Shown here: positions 44,888 through 55,488 of the stretch, piece after piece
Layout: each line of letters starts with the position of its first letter
Numbering within the stretch: position 1 is the stretch's first letter
Source of the DNA: Limnohabitans sp.
GTDB lineage: Bacteria; Pseudomonadota; Gammaproteobacteria; Burkholderiales; Burkholderiaceae_C
NCBI RefSeq assembly: GCF_023910625.1
Contig: NZ_JAAVVW010000002.1
Coordinates: forward strand, 510,932 to 574,931
DNA length: 64,000 bases
Direction: 5' to 3'
The notes under the pieces: model-generated
The model's database searches: none
Seen by the model: only the letters and a program-made list of their open reading frames with translations
What the model was told of the DNA's origin: nothing
Made by a program: the position numbers and the translations under genes

Positions 44888-46297
44888 TTAAAGCAAACGC
44901 GCTTTCACGCTTTTGCCTTTGATCTTGCCGTGCAATAGTTGGGACTCGACTTTGGGGGCCAACGCGGCCTGCACCGCCACATAGGTCGAAAACTCGTTCA
45001 CATTGATCTTGCCAACTTGCTCACGGGTCAAACCACACTCACCCGCCAAAGCGCCCATCACATCGCCAGCGCGGATTTTTTCCTTGCGGCCACCGACGAT
45101 TTGCAAAGTGCGCATGGGCGGCTGCAGTGGAGCACCCTCCGCAGACGTCAGGCCAGACAAAGGCTCCCAACTCGATTCGCGGCCTTGCATCACCTCGATC
45201 TTGCCCACCGCGCCCATCTCGTCCACGCTGGCCAGCGTCAGGGCCAGGCCTTCGGCGTCGCCCCGGCCGGTGCGGCCAATGCGGTGGATGTGGATTTCGG
45301 GGTCGGGCGTCACGTCCACGTTGATCACCGCTTCGAGGCCTTCCACATCCAGACCGCGCGAGGCCACATCGGTGGCCACCAGCACCGAGCAACTGCGGTT
45401 GGCAAACTGCACCAGCACTTGGTCGCGCTCGCGTTGCTCCAGCTCGCCAAACAGCGCCAGCGCGCTGTAACCCTGGGCCTGCAGCACCGCCACCAGATCG
45501 CGGCACTGCTGCTTGGTGTTGCAAAAGGCCAAGGTGCGCTCGGGGCGGAAATGGGCCAAGAGTTTGGACACTGCGACCAGCCGCTGGTTTTCGGTCACTT
45601 CATAAAAAACTTGGCGAATCTTGTGGGCGCTGTGCTGGGCCTGAACCTTCACCGTCTGCGGTGTACGCATGAACTGCGCGGCCAGCTTGGCAATGCCGTC
45701 GGGGTAAGTGGCCGAAAACAGCAGGGTCTGGCGGTCTTTGGCGCACTGGCGCACCACCTTGGCGATGTCGTCGAAAAAGCCCATGTCCAACATGCGGTCG
45801 GCTTCGTCCAGCACCAGCGTGTTCACACCCGCCAAGCTCAGCGAGCCGCGCTCCAGATGGTCCAAAATCCGGCCGGGCGTGCCCACCACCACATCGGCGC
45901 CGTGCGCCAGACCCACCGTTTGACCACGCAAGGCCACCCCACCACAGAGGGTGACGACTTTCACGTTGGGCCGGGCACGGGCCAGGCGGCGGATCTCTTG
46001 TGTGACCTGGTCGGCCAGCTCGCGCGTAGGGCACAAAATCAAGGCCTGGATGGCTGCGCTGGGCGAACCTGCTGTTTGCAGCCGCTCGATCAGGGGCAGG
46101 CCAAAGGCGGCGGTTTTGCCGCTGCCGGTACTGGCTTGGGCGATCAGGTCTTGCCCCGCCAAAGTCATGGGCAAGCTGGCCGTCTGGATGGGCGTCATCT
46201 GGGTGTAGCCCAGTTGCTCCAGGTTGTGCAGGGTGGCTGGGGCCAGCTTCAGTTGGTCAAAGCGTGACGGTATGGCGTTTTGAAGGGTCTCGATCAT
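44888..46297 (-). CDS. dbpA: DEAD-box ATP-dependent RNA helicase DbpA
   Basis: The 469-residue protein starts at the ATG opening MIETLQNAIPSRFD. It has the Q motif and helicase core: GYTQMTPIQTASLP, ASTGSGKTAAFGLPL (Walker A), VLDEADRML (DEAD), SATYP (motif III), HRIGRTGRGDAEG (motif VI). The C-terminal RNA-binding domain (GDVMGALAGECGLTREQVGK) is the DbpA-type RRM that targets 23S rRNA helix 92. Start at 46297 was chosen over an upstream in-frame ATG in a leader unlike the family. Confidence 0.92.
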   Translation of the reverse strand: MIETLQNAIPSRFDQLKLAPATLHNLEQLGYTQMTPIQTASLPMTLAGQDLIAQASTGSGKTAAFGLPLIERLQTAGSPSAAIQALILCPTRELADQVTQEIRRLARARPNVKVVTLCGGVALRGQTVGLAHGADVVVGTPGRILDHLERGSLSLAGVNTLVLDEADRMLDMGFFDDIAKVVRQCAKDRQTLLFSATYPDGIAKLAAQFMRTPQTVKVQAQHSAHKIRQVFYEVTENQRLVAVSKLLAHFRPERTLAFCNTKQQCRDLVAVLQAQGYSALALFGELEQRERDQVLVQFANRSCSVLVATDVASRGLDVEGLEAVINVDVTPDPEIHIHRIGRTGRGDAEGLALTLASVDEMGAVGKIEVMQGRESSWEPLSGLTSAEGAPLQPPMRTLQIVGGRKEKIRAGDVMGALAGECGLTREQVGKINVNEFSTYVAVQAALAPKVESQLLHGKIKGKSVKARLL

Positions 46298-46342
46298 GGG
46301 CTGATTATCGGGGGGTAGCGTCCCCGCGCACGCCAACAGACC

Positions 46343-47385
<1,043 letters not shown>

Positions 47386-47389
<4 letters not shown>

Positions 47390-47751
47390 GGGGTGACCAA
47401 CTCGATGATGTCGTTGAGCTCAAGACGAGCAGTTTGAAAAATAGCGTCGCTGACCCGCTTCCAGGGGTGTGGTGTCGCACCCCGCTGGCGCCAGTCAAAG
47501 CTCTTGGGTTGGTTGCAAATGATGTAGCTCGGCTGCTTGGCCGTTTTGCTGTTGTCGATCGCAAACGGGTTGGTGGCGTTGTAGGCCGCCGTGGACATGG
47601 GAAAGCCGATCACGATGGAAGTCCTGTCGTTGAAGGCTTTGGGCGACAGCACCAGCATGGGGTGCATGTCGCGCATTTCGCGGCCCACCTGCGGGTTGAA
47701 GTTGATCCAGATGATGTCTTGCCGCTCAGGCACCCAAACGGCTCGGCTCAC
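47386..47751 (-). CDS. mazF: MazF/PemK-family toxin
   Basis: The 121-residue endoribonuclease-type protein has the MazF beta-barrel pattern: [56 protein letters not shown]. The antitoxin gene precedes it with a four-base overlap (47748-47751), and ruvB follows with another. Position between ruvA and ruvB is unusual. Confidence 0.88.
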
Positions 47752-48020
47752 TTGACACCCTCAGATCCAGCACCGAACTCCACGCCTTGCGGCGCATCGG
47801 GCATCACTTCGCCACCGTGCACCTGCGGGTCAAAGGCGGCAAGCTTGTCTTGCAGGCTCGGGCGCTGGGGCACGGCGCGCAGCTCCAGACAGCCCTTGGC
47901 CACCACCGTGGCCTGCAAGGGCGTGCCGGGCGTGATGCCCAGCGACTGCATCAACTCGCGGCTGAGCCGGATGCCGTGGCTGTTGCCCCAGGTGGAAATG
48001 GTCAAGGCGGTGGTTTTCAT
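47748..48020 (-). CDS. mazE: MazE/AbrB-family antitoxin
   Basis: The 90-residue protein begins with the swapped-hairpin DNA-binding fold of MazE (TISTWGNSHGIRLSRELMQS, then LGITPGTPLQATVV). The acidic C-terminus (AAFDPQVHGGEVMPDAP) should bind MazF. It lies under an operator-like palindrome cluster and overlaps mazF by four bases. Confidence 0.87.
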   Translation of the reverse strand: MKTTALTISTWGNSHGIRLSRELMQSLGITPGTPLQATVVAKGCLELRAVPQRPSLQDKLAAFDPQVHGGEVMPDAPQGVEFGAGSEGVK

Positions 48021-48029
48021 GGCGTCAGT

Positions 48030-48048
48030 ATATCCATTGGATATCCAA
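48030..48048. promoter_or_regulatory. Overlapping palindromes upstream of mazE
   Basis: ATATCCATTGGATAT (48030-48044) is a perfect palindrome around one central base. TTGGATATCCAA (48037-48048) is a perfect even palindrome that overlaps it. Together they begin 10 bases upstream of the mazE start. MazE antitoxins autoregulate through such alternating palindromes, which I infer here. Confidence 0.7.
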
Positions 48049-48068
48049 ATGCAAGCAAACCCCCTTGC

Positions 48069-48644
48069 TTATTTGTTCAAGGCTTTGAGTGCCAACTTGA
48101 TGCCCTCGCTCACCCCCACATCGGCGGGCAAGCTCTTGAGGGCGGCAGCGGCTTCTTTGTCGCTGTAACCCAGCGCCAGCAAAGCTTGTTGGATGTCGCT
48201 TTGCGCGTCGGGGGTGTTCACCGCAAACAAGCCGCCCAAGTCACCGCCCAGCTTGCCTTTGAGTTCGAGCAGCAAACGCTCGGCGGTTTTTTTGCCAATA
48301 CCGGGCACCTTGACCAAGCGCCCCACTTCTTGGGTGGTGATGGCCTGCGCCAGATCGGTCACGCTCATGCCCGACAGCACGCTCAAAGCGGTGCGGGGGC
48401 CGACACCAGAAATTTTGATGAGCTGACGAAACGCCTCGCGCTCGGCCAGGGTGGCAAAGCCATACAAAATTTGCGCGTCTTCGCGCACCACAAAGTGCGT
48501 GACCAGACTGACTTTTTCACCGGTGGCGGGCAGGTTGTAAAACGTGCTCATGGGCACATTCACCTCGTAACCCACGCCATGGCAGTCCACGATCACCTCG
48601 GGTGGGTTTTTGTCGCTGAGAATGCCGGTGATTTTGCCGATCAT
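48069..48644 (-). CDS. ruvA: Holliday junction DNA-binding protein RuvA
   Basis: The 191-residue protein starts at the ATG opening [13 protein letters not shown]; the frame is open far upstream, antisense to phoH. It has an OB-fold N-domain ([20 protein letters not shown]), two HhH motifs ([37 protein letters not shown]) and a C-terminal RuvB-binding domain ([20 protein letters not shown]). It is separated from ruvB by mazEF. Confidence 0.95.
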   Translation of the reverse strand: MIGKITGILSDKNPPEVIVDCHGVGYEVNVPMSTFYNLPATGEKVSLVTHFVVREDAQILYGFATLAEREAFRQLIKISGVGPRTALSVLSGMSVTDLAQAITTQEVGRLVKVPGIGKKTAERLLLELKGKLGGDLGGLFAVNTPDAQSDIQQALLALGYSDKEAAAALKSLPADVGVSEGIKLALKALNK

Positions 48645-48737
48645 AGAGAGTGGCCCTTGGATTGCACGGATAGAGGAAAATCGGGGCTCAACGGCCTGCA
48701 CACACCGGTCGAAATCCCCAAGAACAGGATTATCCAC

Positions 48738-49718
48738 TTGATCGTCAGACACAGCTTCATTCCGCACAACAACAACCGCTTGTCGCACCTGTGCGGCCCC
48801 ATGGACGCGCACTTGCGCACCATCGAAGCGGGCTTGCAGGTGAGCATTGCGCATCGCCACGAACAGTTCAAGGTGGATGGCCCCAAGGCCGTGGCCATGC
48901 GGGCCATGGAGATTTTGCAAGCGGTCTATGAGCGGGCTGACCGCCCGATTTCGCCCGACATGGTGCAACTCATGCTGGTGGGCGACAGCGGCGGCGAAGA
49001 GGCTAACTTGCCGGTACTGCAAACCCGCCGCGCCGACCTGAAGGCCCGCACACCGGTGCAAGCGGCTTATTTGGAAAGCATCGCCAGCCACGACATCAGC
49101 TTTGGCATTGGCCCGGCGGGCACTGGCAAAACCTATTTGGCCGTGGCCTGCGCGGTGGATGCACTCGAGCGCGCCAGCGTGCAGCGCATTGTGCTGACCC
49201 GTCCGGCAGTGGAAGCGGGTGAACGCCTGGGCTTTTTGCCGGGCGACTTGTCGCAAAAGATCGACCCCTACTTGCGCCCGCTTTACGACGCCTTGTACGA
49301 CTTGATGGGCCACGACAAAGTGCAAAAAGCCTTTGAGCGCAACGCCATTGAAGTCGCGCCACTGGCTTTCATGCGCGGGCGCACGCTGAACAACGCCTTT
49401 GTGATCCTGGACGAGGCGCAAAACACCAGCACCGAACAGATGAAAATGTTCCTGACCCGCATCGGCTTTGGCGCCAAGGCGGTAGTGACGGGTGATGTGA
49501 GTCAGATCGACTTGCCCAAGGGGCAACTGAGCGGCCTGATTGACGCCGAGCGGGTTTTGAAGCGGGTCAAAGGCATTGCTTTCACACGCTTTAGCAGCGC
49601 CGACGTGGTGCGCCACCCCTTGGTGGCCCGCATCGTGGACGCCTACGACGCGCAAGGCAGCGCGCCGCTGAGGGCGGGCATCAGCACCCGACGCAAACCA
49701 TTGACCAGCGACGATTGA
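48738..49718 (+). CDS. PhoH-family ATPase (YbeZ-like)
   Basis: I place the start at the TTG (48738) opening [13 protein letters not shown], because AGGA sits eight to twelve bases before it and the family normally includes this region. The first ATG is 21 codons downstream at 48801. That gives 326 residues. The PhoH core is [17 protein letters not shown] (Walker A), [20 protein letters not shown] (Walker B) and [11 protein letters not shown]. It pairs with YbeY downstream in the classic arrangement. Confidence 0.88.
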   Translation: MIVRHSFIPHNNNRLSHLCGPMDAHLRTIEAGLQVSIAHRHEQFKVDGPKAVAMRAMEILQAVYERADRPISPDMVQLMLVGDSGGEEANLPVLQTRRADLKARTPVQAAYLESIASHDISFGIGPAGTGKTYLAVACAVDALERASVQRIVLTRPAVEAGERLGFLPGDLSQKIDPYLRPLYDALYDLMGHDKVQKAFERNAIEVAPLAFMRGRTLNNAFVILDEAQNTSTEQMKMFLTRIGFGAKAVVTGDVSQIDLPKGQLSGLIDAERVLKRVKGIAFTRFSSADVVRHPLVARIVDAYDAQGSAPLRAGISTRRKPLTSDD

Positions 49719-49782
49719 GTTGCCTGCACTGCGCGGCGACGATACGCGCACCCAACACCCTACACACAGACTTTTCTTGCCC

Positions 49783-50238
49783 ATGCCCTTGCAACAACTC
49801 CAACTGTCCCTGCAATTTGGGAACATCCCCAATGCGGCACGTCACCGCGCCGCCCTGCCCCGCCATGTGGTGTTACGAGCGATTCGCCACGCTTTGGCCG
49901 ACGATGCCGAAATCACCGTGCGCATCGTGGGCGAAGAAGAAGGGCGTGCACTGAACAACAGTTACCGCAAGAAGGATTACGCCACCAATGTGCTGACGTT
50001 TGATTACGAGCAAGAGCCGGTGGTGGTGGCCGACTTGGTGCTGTGCGCCCCGGTGGTGGCCCGCGAAGCCAAAGAGCAGGGCAAAACGCTGGCAGCGCAT
50101 TACACGCATTTGCTGGTGCACGGCACTTTGCACGCGCAAGGCTGGGACCACGAGAACAGCACCGCCGACGCGCAAGAAATGGAGGCCTATGAGGTGGCCA
50201 TCCTGGCCGGTCTGGGGTTATCGAACCCCTACCTTTGA
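49783..50238 (+). CDS. ybeY: rRNA maturation RNase YbeY
   Basis: The 151-residue protein starts at the ATG opening [11 protein letters not shown]; the frame is open upstream without family similarity. The metal motif is [15 protein letters not shown] (HxxxHxxxxxDH). Upstream is [16 protein letters not shown]. It is a metal-dependent RNase in 16S rRNA processing and 70S quality control. It follows the PhoH gene after 64 bases. Confidence 0.93.
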   Translation: MPLQQLQLSLQFGNIPNAARHRAALPRHVVLRAIRHALADDAEITVRIVGEEEGRALNNSYRKKDYATNVLTFDYEQEPVVVADLVLCAPVVAREAKEQGKTLAAHYTHLLVHGTLHAQGWDHENSTADAQEMEAYEVAILAGLGLSNPYL

Positions 50239-50280
50239 TCTGGGATGGCCACAGCCTAGACGACCTGGTGTTTCACCCCC

Positions 50281-50877
50281 TCAATAACGGTAGCCAATGC
50301 CAACGCCATAGAGCAAAGGGTCCACCCGCAAGCGGCCCAAACTGCTGCCGTCGGCATACACATCGGTTCGTATATTGGTTTTTTTCACATCCAGGTTGAT
50401 CGACCAATTTTTATCGATCGGAAAATCCACACCCACTTGGAAGGCAGTGCCCCAGCTGTGGCTGTCCAAAGTGACACCCGGTGGCAAAGACACGCCGCTG
50501 AAACGGGTGTAGGCGACGCCCCCGCCTACATAGGGCTTGAAGCCCTCAAAGTCGGTGAAGTGGTACTGCATCAGCAAAGTTGGTGGCAAATGCTTGAAGG
50601 AGCCGATATCGGTGCCGTTGGCATAGACCCGTTGCTTTTGGTGGGTGGTCAAGGCCAGTTCTGCGGCCAAGTTCTTGCTGAAGAAATACGTGAAGTCAAT
50701 TTCTGCAAAGGTCTTGTTGTCAATGGACAGGCCCAAAGGGGTGGTGTCCTTGTTGACACTGTCCAAATGCACGGAGCGCAAGCGAATTTGCCACGGGCTT
50801 TCGCCCAGGCCTTGTGCCATCGCGCCCGTGACCGATCCCGCCAGCAACAGTGCTACCCACCAAGTTTGTTTTTTCAT
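50281..50877 (-). CDS. ompW: OmpW-family outer membrane protein
   Basis: The 198-residue protein starts at the ATG opening MKKQTWWVALLLAGS, with AGGAAA upstream. A signal peptide ends near TGAMAQ. The mature barrel alternates polar and hydrophobic residues (IRLRSVHLDSVNKDTTPLGL, TYFFSKNLAAELALTTHQKQ) and ends on a terminal Tyr (GVGIGYRY), as 8-stranded OmpW barrels do. A perfect FNR/Anr-type box lies about 70 bases upstream of the start. Confidence 0.9.
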   Translation of the reverse strand: MKKQTWWVALLLAGSVTGAMAQGLGESPWQIRLRSVHLDSVNKDTTPLGLSIDNKTFAEIDFTYFFSKNLAAELALTTHQKQRVYANGTDIGSFKHLPPTLLMQYHFTDFEGFKPYVGGGVAYTRFSGVSLPPGVTLDSHSWGTAFQVGVDFPIDKNWSINLDVKKTNIRTDVYADGSSLGRLRVDPLLYGVGIGYRY

Positions 50878-50947
50878 GTCGATTTTCCTTTTGTAAGCGA
50901 GAGACAAACCTCTCGATTTCATTGGAATATTGGCGACGATGTGTGCT

Positions 50948-50961
50948 CTTGATGCACATCA
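50948..50961. promoter_or_regulatory. Perfect FNR/Anr box upstream of ompW
   Basis: TTGATGCACATCAA matches the TTGAT-N4-ATCAA consensus exactly. It lies in the 196 bases between ompW (start 50877) and metF (stop 51074). FNR-dependent control of ompW is known in E. coli, so an Anr/Fnr-type oxygen response is likely here. No fnr gene is in the window. Confidence 0.75.
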
Positions 50962-51073
50962 AACGAACACAGGCGGGACTCGCAGCCGCAGGTCCACTTG
51001 AGCTTCATCAAGGGTATGCGTTGCTATCTCGCACTGTGTGTGGCAAACCACTGAACAGATGGGGCTGCGCCAG

Positions 51074-51904
51074 TCAAAGGCGACGCACGATCTCCAGCGT
51101 CGCCGCGCTTTGGTTCATGGTGTAGAAATGGATAGCGGGCACGCCGCCGTTGATGAGTTGCTCGCAAAGGTCGGACACCACGTCCAGGCCGAAGGCCTTG
51201 ATGGAGTCAGTGTCGTCGCCATAGGCTTGCAGGCGCAGCCGGATCCAGCGCGGGATCTCGGCCCCGCAGGCGTCTGAGAAGCGCAGTAATTGTGCTGAGC
51301 TGGTAATCGGCATGATGCCCGGCACGACGGGCACATCGACACCCAGTTTGTAGGCGCCGTCCACAAAACGGAAATACGCATCGCTGTTGAAGAAGTATTG
51401 CGTGATGGCCGAGTTGGCCCCGGCTTTTATCTTGGTGGCAAAGGCGTGCAAGTCGGCATCGGGGGACTTGGCCTGAGGATGAATTTCGGGGTAGGCCGCC
51501 ACTTCGATGTGGAAATCGTCACCGGTCTCAGCTCGGATGAAGGCCACCAAATCGCTGGCGTAATGGAACTCGCCACCAGCACCGTAGCCGCTGGGCAAGT
51601 CGCCGCGCAAAGCCACCAGCCGCTTGACGCCCATGGCTTTGAGCTTGGCCAATTCAGCGCGCACCGAAGCTTGGGTCGCACCAATGCAAGAAAAGTGCGA
51701 GGCCGCAGGCACGCCCTCGGCCAGGATCGCACCCACGGTGGCAAAGGTGCCTTCTTGTGTGGAGCCCCCAGCGCCGTAGGTCACCGAGCAAAACTCTGGC
51801 TTTAAGCCATAGAGCGCTTGACGCACACCGCGCAGCTTGTCTGCGCCTTCGGGGGTTTTGGGTGGAAAAAATTCCAGGCTGATGGGCAGCTTCAAACCAG
51901 ACAT
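51074..51904 (-). CDS. metF: Methylenetetrahydrofolate reductase
   Basis: The 276-residue FAD enzyme makes 5-methyl-THF. Motifs: LEFFPPKTPEG, SVTYGAGGSTQEGTF, LRGDLPSGYG, GANSAITQYFFNSDAYF, PGIMPITS. It is the third gene of the ahcY-tlyA-metF set. Confidence 0.95.
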   Translation of the reverse strand: MSGLKLPISLEFFPPKTPEGADKLRGVRQALYGLKPEFCSVTYGAGGSTQEGTFATVGAILAEGVPAASHFSCIGATQASVRAELAKLKAMGVKRLVALRGDLPSGYGAGGEFHYASDLVAFIRAETGDDFHIEVAAYPEIHPQAKSPDADLHAFATKIKAGANSAITQYFFNSDAYFRFVDGAYKLGVDVPVVPGIMPITSSAQLLRFSDACGAEIPRWIRLRLQAYGDDTDSIKAFGLDVVSDLCEQLINGGVPAIHFYTMNQSAATLEIVRRL

Positions 51905-51922
51905 CTCAACACCTTCAAAAAT

Positions 51923-52771
51923 TCAATAGTCGTTGGCCTTGGCATAGGCCAAGGCGGCCAGATCAGCCTCGTGGGCTTCGCGTGCTTTTTCGCGTGCGGG
52001 AGCCACTGACGCAGGGTCAGGCCAACAGGCCTGCACAAAAAATTCACGGTTGCCGTCGCCACCTTCAATCGGGCTGTCCAACCAAGCCGTCACTTGCATG
52101 CCCAACTCGGTCAAAGTTGTGCGCACACGGTTTTCGATGAACGGAAAATGGGTGTCGTCTTTCACGATGCCGCCCTTGCCCACTTGGCCCGGCTGCAGCT
52201 CAAACTGGGGTTTCACCAACATGAGCAACTGGCCCGTGGGCTTGAGCAAATGCACCACGCCCGGCAACACCAAGGTCAGCGAGATGAAGGACACATCGCC
52301 CACCATCAGGTCAAAACCCTGCAGCGCTTCTGGCACCCGCTCATCACCGGGTTCCAGCTCGCGGGCGTTCACGCCTTCGATGCAGACCACCCGCTCATCT
52401 TGGCTGATGCGCGGATGCACCTGGGCGTGGCCCACATCAATGCCCACCACCTCGGCCGCGCCGTGCTGCAACAAGCAGTCGGTGAAGCCGCCCGTGCTTT
52501 GCCCCACATCCAGGCAACGCAAACCATCTACCAGAACACCCGTGGCCTTCAAGGCCCCTTCGAGCTTGAGGCCGCCACGCGACACATAGCGCGACTCGGC
52601 GTCGTCGAGCAGCTGCAAAGCAGCACTCTCGGGCACCTCATCGCGGTTTTTCACCACCGCGCGCCAACCTCCGTCGGGCTGCTGCCACTTCACGCCCCCA
52701 GCAATCAGTCGTTGAGCTTGAGAACGGGAGGCGGCCAAGCCGCGCTCCACGAGAAGTTGGTCGATGCGCAT
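51923..52771 (-). CDS. tlyA: TlyA-family rRNA 2'-O-methyltransferase
   Basis: The 282-residue protein has an S4 RNA-binding domain (MRIDQLLVERGLAASRSQAQ) and a Rossmann methyltransferase domain (CLDVGQSTGGFTDCLLQHG, VVGIDVGHAQ). In mycobacteria TlyA methylates 16S and 23S rRNA. It lies between metF and ahcY, so SAM-dependent methylation and SAH removal share an mRNA. Confidence 0.9.
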   Translation of the reverse strand: MRIDQLLVERGLAASRSQAQRLIAGGVKWQQPDGGWRAVVKNRDEVPESAALQLLDDAESRYVSRGGLKLEGALKATGVLVDGLRCLDVGQSTGGFTDCLLQHGAAEVVGIDVGHAQVHPRISQDERVVCIEGVNARELEPGDERVPEALQGFDLMVGDVSFISLTLVLPGVVHLLKPTGQLLMLVKPQFELQPGQVGKGGIVKDDTHFPFIENRVRTTLTELGMQVTAWLDSPIEGGDGNREFFVQACWPDPASVAPAREKAREAHEADLAALAYAKANDY

Positions 52772-52781
52772 CAGGTGGATT

Positions 52782-54215
52782 TCAATAACGGTAAGTGTCG
52801 GCTTTGTAAGGACCGTTCTTGGACACGCCGATGTAAGCGGCTTGTTCTTCGCTGAGTTCGGACAGCATCGCGCCGACTTTCTTCAGGTGCAAACGGGCCA
52901 CTTTTTCGTCCAGGTGCTTGGGCAGCACATAGACCTTGCCGTTTTCGTACTGGTCTTGCTTGGTGAACAGCTCGATCTGGGCGATGGTCTGGTTGGCGAA
53001 CGAAGACGACATCACGAAGCTGGGGTGGCCGGTGGCGCAACCCAAGTTCACCAAGCGGCCCTTGGCCAACAGGGTGATCTTCTTGCCGTCGGGGAAGATG
53101 ATGTGGTCAACTTGCGGCTTGATCTCGTCCCATTGCAACTTTTCCAAAGAAGCGACGTCGATTTCGTTGTCAAAGTGGCCAATGTTGCAGACGATGGCTT
53201 CGTCTTTCATGGCGGCCATGTGCTCGTAGCGGATCACGTTCTTGTTGCCGGTGGCGGACACAAAGATGTCGCACTTGTCGGCGGCGTATTCCATGGTCAC
53301 GACCTTGAAGCCTTCCATCGCAGCTTGCAGGGCGTTGATCGGGTCGATCTCGGTCACCCACACTTGGGCGCTCAGGGCGCGCAGGGCTTGTGCCGAGCCC
53401 TTGCCCACGTCACCGTAACCGGCAACCACGGCCACTTTGCCGGCGATCATCACGTCGGTAGCGCGCTTGATCGAATCAACCAGCGATTCGCGGCAGCCGT
53501 ACAGGTTGTCGAACTTGCTCTTGGTCACCGAGTCGTTCACGTTGATGGCACGAAACATCAGACTGCCCTTGGCGGCCATTTCGTTCAGGCGCAGCACGCC
53601 GGTCGTGGTCTCTTCGGTCACACCGATGATGTGCGCGCCCTTGCGGCTGTACCAGGTCGGGTCCACGGCCAGTTTGGCCTTGATGGCATTGAACAGGCAG
53701 GTCTCTTCTTCGCTGGTGGGGTTGGCGATCAGGCTGGCGTCTTTTTCAGCACGCTTGCCCAAGTGCATCAACAACGTGGCATCGCCGCCGTCGTCCAGGA
53801 TCATGTTGGGGCCTTCGCCTTCGGTGCCTGCAGCGCCGAAGTCAAAAATGCGGTGGGTGTAATCCCAGTAATCGGCCAAGGTCTCGCCCTTGATGGCGAA
53901 CACGGGCGTACCTGCAGCGGCAATGGCGGCAGCTGCGTGGTCTTGTGTCGAGAAGATGTTGCAAGAGGCCCAGCGCACATCGGCGCCCAAGGCTTGCAAG
54001 GTCTCGATCAGCACGGCCGTCTGAATGGTCATGTGCAGCGAGCCGGTGATGCGTGCGCCCTTCAAGGGCTGGGCCTTGGCGAACTCTTCGCGGATGGCCA
54101 TGAGGCCGGGCATTTCGGTTTCGGCGATTTTGATTTCTTTGCGACCCCAGTCCGCCAAGCCGATATCGGCAATGATGCAGTCTGCGTTGACGGCCGTCGG
54201 AATACGTGCGTTCAT
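52782..54215 (-). CDS. ahcY: S-adenosylhomocysteinase
   Basis: The 477-residue enzyme splits SAH to homocysteine and adenosine. It starts at the ATG opening [15 protein letters not shown]. Motifs: [43 protein letters not shown] (NAD site), [12 protein letters not shown] region and the C-terminal KADTYRY. An SAH riboswitch lies upstream. Confidence 0.96.
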   Translation of the reverse strand: MNARIPTAVNADCIIADIGLADWGRKEIKIAETEMPGLMAIREEFAKAQPLKGARITGSLHMTIQTAVLIETLQALGADVRWASCNIFSTQDHAAAAIAAAGTPVFAIKGETLADYWDYTHRIFDFGAAGTEGEGPNMILDDGGDATLLMHLGKRAEKDASLIANPTSEEETCLFNAIKAKLAVDPTWYSRKGAHIIGVTEETTTGVLRLNEMAAKGSLMFRAINVNDSVTKSKFDNLYGCRESLVDSIKRATDVMIAGKVAVVAGYGDVGKGSAQALRALSAQVWVTEIDPINALQAAMEGFKVVTMEYAADKCDIFVSATGNKNVIRYEHMAAMKDEAIVCNIGHFDNEIDVASLEKLQWDEIKPQVDHIIFPDGKKITLLAKGRLVNLGCATGHPSFVMSSSFANQTIAQIELFTKQDQYENGKVYVLPKHLDEKVARLHLKKVGAMLSELSEEQAAYIGVSKNGPYKADTYRY

Positions 54216-54299
54216 GTGAAAACTCCAAAGCAATGTGAAAGGGCCACATGCGTATTGGAAGCACTGAACCGAAACAGGCTCACCTCACGTCATGTGGAT

Positions 54300-54386
54300 G
54301 AGCGTCGTTGCTTTTAAAGTGTTCCGAGCCTCACGCCCCGCTGCCGACTTGTTGGCAAGCCAGGGGGCGCTGCAACGCTCCTCGGA
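54300..54386 (-). promoter_or_regulatory. SAH riboswitch upstream of ahcY
   Basis: Read on the minus strand, this leader has the SAH-riboswitch core. It opens with CCGAGGAGCGTTGCA, then has a GCGCCCC...GGGGCGT stem, then GAGGCTCGG, and closes with AACGACGCTC. The opening CCGAG pairs with the later CTCGG (pseudoknot) and GAGCG with CGCTC (P1). Ligand binding of this class turns expression on, so high SAH should induce ahcY, tlyA and metF. The aptamer ends about 85 bases before the ahcY ATG. Confidence 0.9.
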
Positions 54387-54393
54387 AGCGGGC

Positions 54394-54399
54394 ATTCTA
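54394..54399 (-). promoter_or_regulatory. Candidate -10 of the SAH-riboswitch transcript
   Basis: On the minus strand this is TAGAAT, eight bases upstream of the first aptamer base. No good -35 is visible at the usual spacing. Confidence 0.4.
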
Positions 54400-54511
54400 T
54401 CGCAGACCCATCAGCCGATGGCTTGCCCACCCAAAGCCGCCCCGATGCGCCGGGGGATTTTGCATGGGACATTTGCTAGACTGAAAAAAATCTTCACACC
54501 CGCAAACCACC

Positions 54512-55483
54512 ATGCCCGACCTGATGAAACATCTTGCTGCCTATTGGCATCTATGGACCGTTGCAGCGGTGTTGGGGCTGATCGGTCTGCACTACCTGTT
54601 CCGGTTTGTCATACCGGCCCTTGTTCTCAAAAACCAGTTTAATGCGGTCAATTCGACCTTGGGTCAGTTGGCCACACGGCCTGCCGAGGCTCCCATCGAT
54701 CTGACGTCTCTGCAGCAAGAAACCACCATCAACCCCGCCTTGCATCATGCATGGCAACAATATGCCCGCACGCTGCAAACCCCATGGCAAAACCCTGATG
54801 CAGGCCCTATCGGTGCTGCCAGGCAGCGCGTGAGCCAATTGTCTGGCGCATTTTTTGCCCACATGAACACGAACGCTGACGGTGGGCGGCTGGACCTGTC
54901 TGCCATTGAACGCCTGGCGCAAACCGATGCGCAACTGGCAACACTTTGGCAGGAGTACAACCAAGCTGTGGAAACTCTCCAGCAGCTTGAAACCAGCACG
55001 CTTGCACGCTCCGGGCCGTGGCAAGCCAGCAGCTACGCCGAGCACTATTTCACAGAGCAAGCCTTGGTCGACTCGCCCCTTCAGACCCACTTTTTCAGCC
55101 ACATCCCGGGCATCCTGACCGGGGTGGGCATCATTGGCACCTTCACAGGCTTGATTGCGGGTCTGATCGGATTTGATGTCTCTCAACCCCAGCAGGTGCA
55201 AAACGAATTGACCCAACTGGTACAAACAGTGGGGCACGCTTTTTTGGTTTCTGCCATGGCCATCACTTTGGCAATGGTCTTCACCTGGTTTGAGAAGTCC
55301 TTACTCACAGGCCGCTATCGGCAGGTGGAGCAACTTCAGCACCATCTGGACACGATCTTTGCGCCCCATGGCGGTGAACAACACCTGGAGAGACTCACCC
55401 TGGCCACCGAAATGCAAACCAGGCTGTCTCTGCAAATATTGCAGCAATTGCGCGCCACATCGCCCACAGCCAGCCAACGCTGA
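54512..55483 (+). CDS. MotA/TolQ-type motor protein, ZorA-like
   Basis: The 323-residue membrane protein has one N-terminal TM helix (about 14-38), a long soluble cytoplasmic-type stretch, then two TM helices: IPGILTGVGIIGTFTGLIAG (198-217) and the VGHAFLVSAMAITLAMVFTW segment (240-259). This fits the MotA/ExbB/ZorA proton-channel family. The PGxxTGxGxxGTFxGL pattern is most like ZorA of Zorya defence. It lacks the very long C-terminal coiled tail of Zorya ZorA and ends with a short helical region. A TGCTAGACT extended -10 candidate precedes it. Stator partner: the gene 5 bases downstream. Confidence 0.75.
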   Translation: MPDLMKHLAAYWHLWTVAAVLGLIGLHYLFRFVIPALVLKNQFNAVNSTLGQLATRPAEAPIDLTSLQQETTINPALHHAWQQYARTLQTPWQNPDAGPIGAARQRVSQLSGAFFAHMNTNADGGRLDLSAIERLAQTDAQLATLWQEYNQAVETLQQLETSTLARSGPWQASSYAEHYFTEQALVDSPLQTHFFSHIPGILTGVGIIGTFTGLIAGLIGFDVSQPQQVQNELTQLVQTVGHAFLVSAMAITLAMVFTWFEKSLLTGRYRQVEQLQHHLDTIFAPHGGEQHLERLTLATEMQTRLSLQILQQLRATSPTASQR

Positions 55484-55488
55484 AGACG

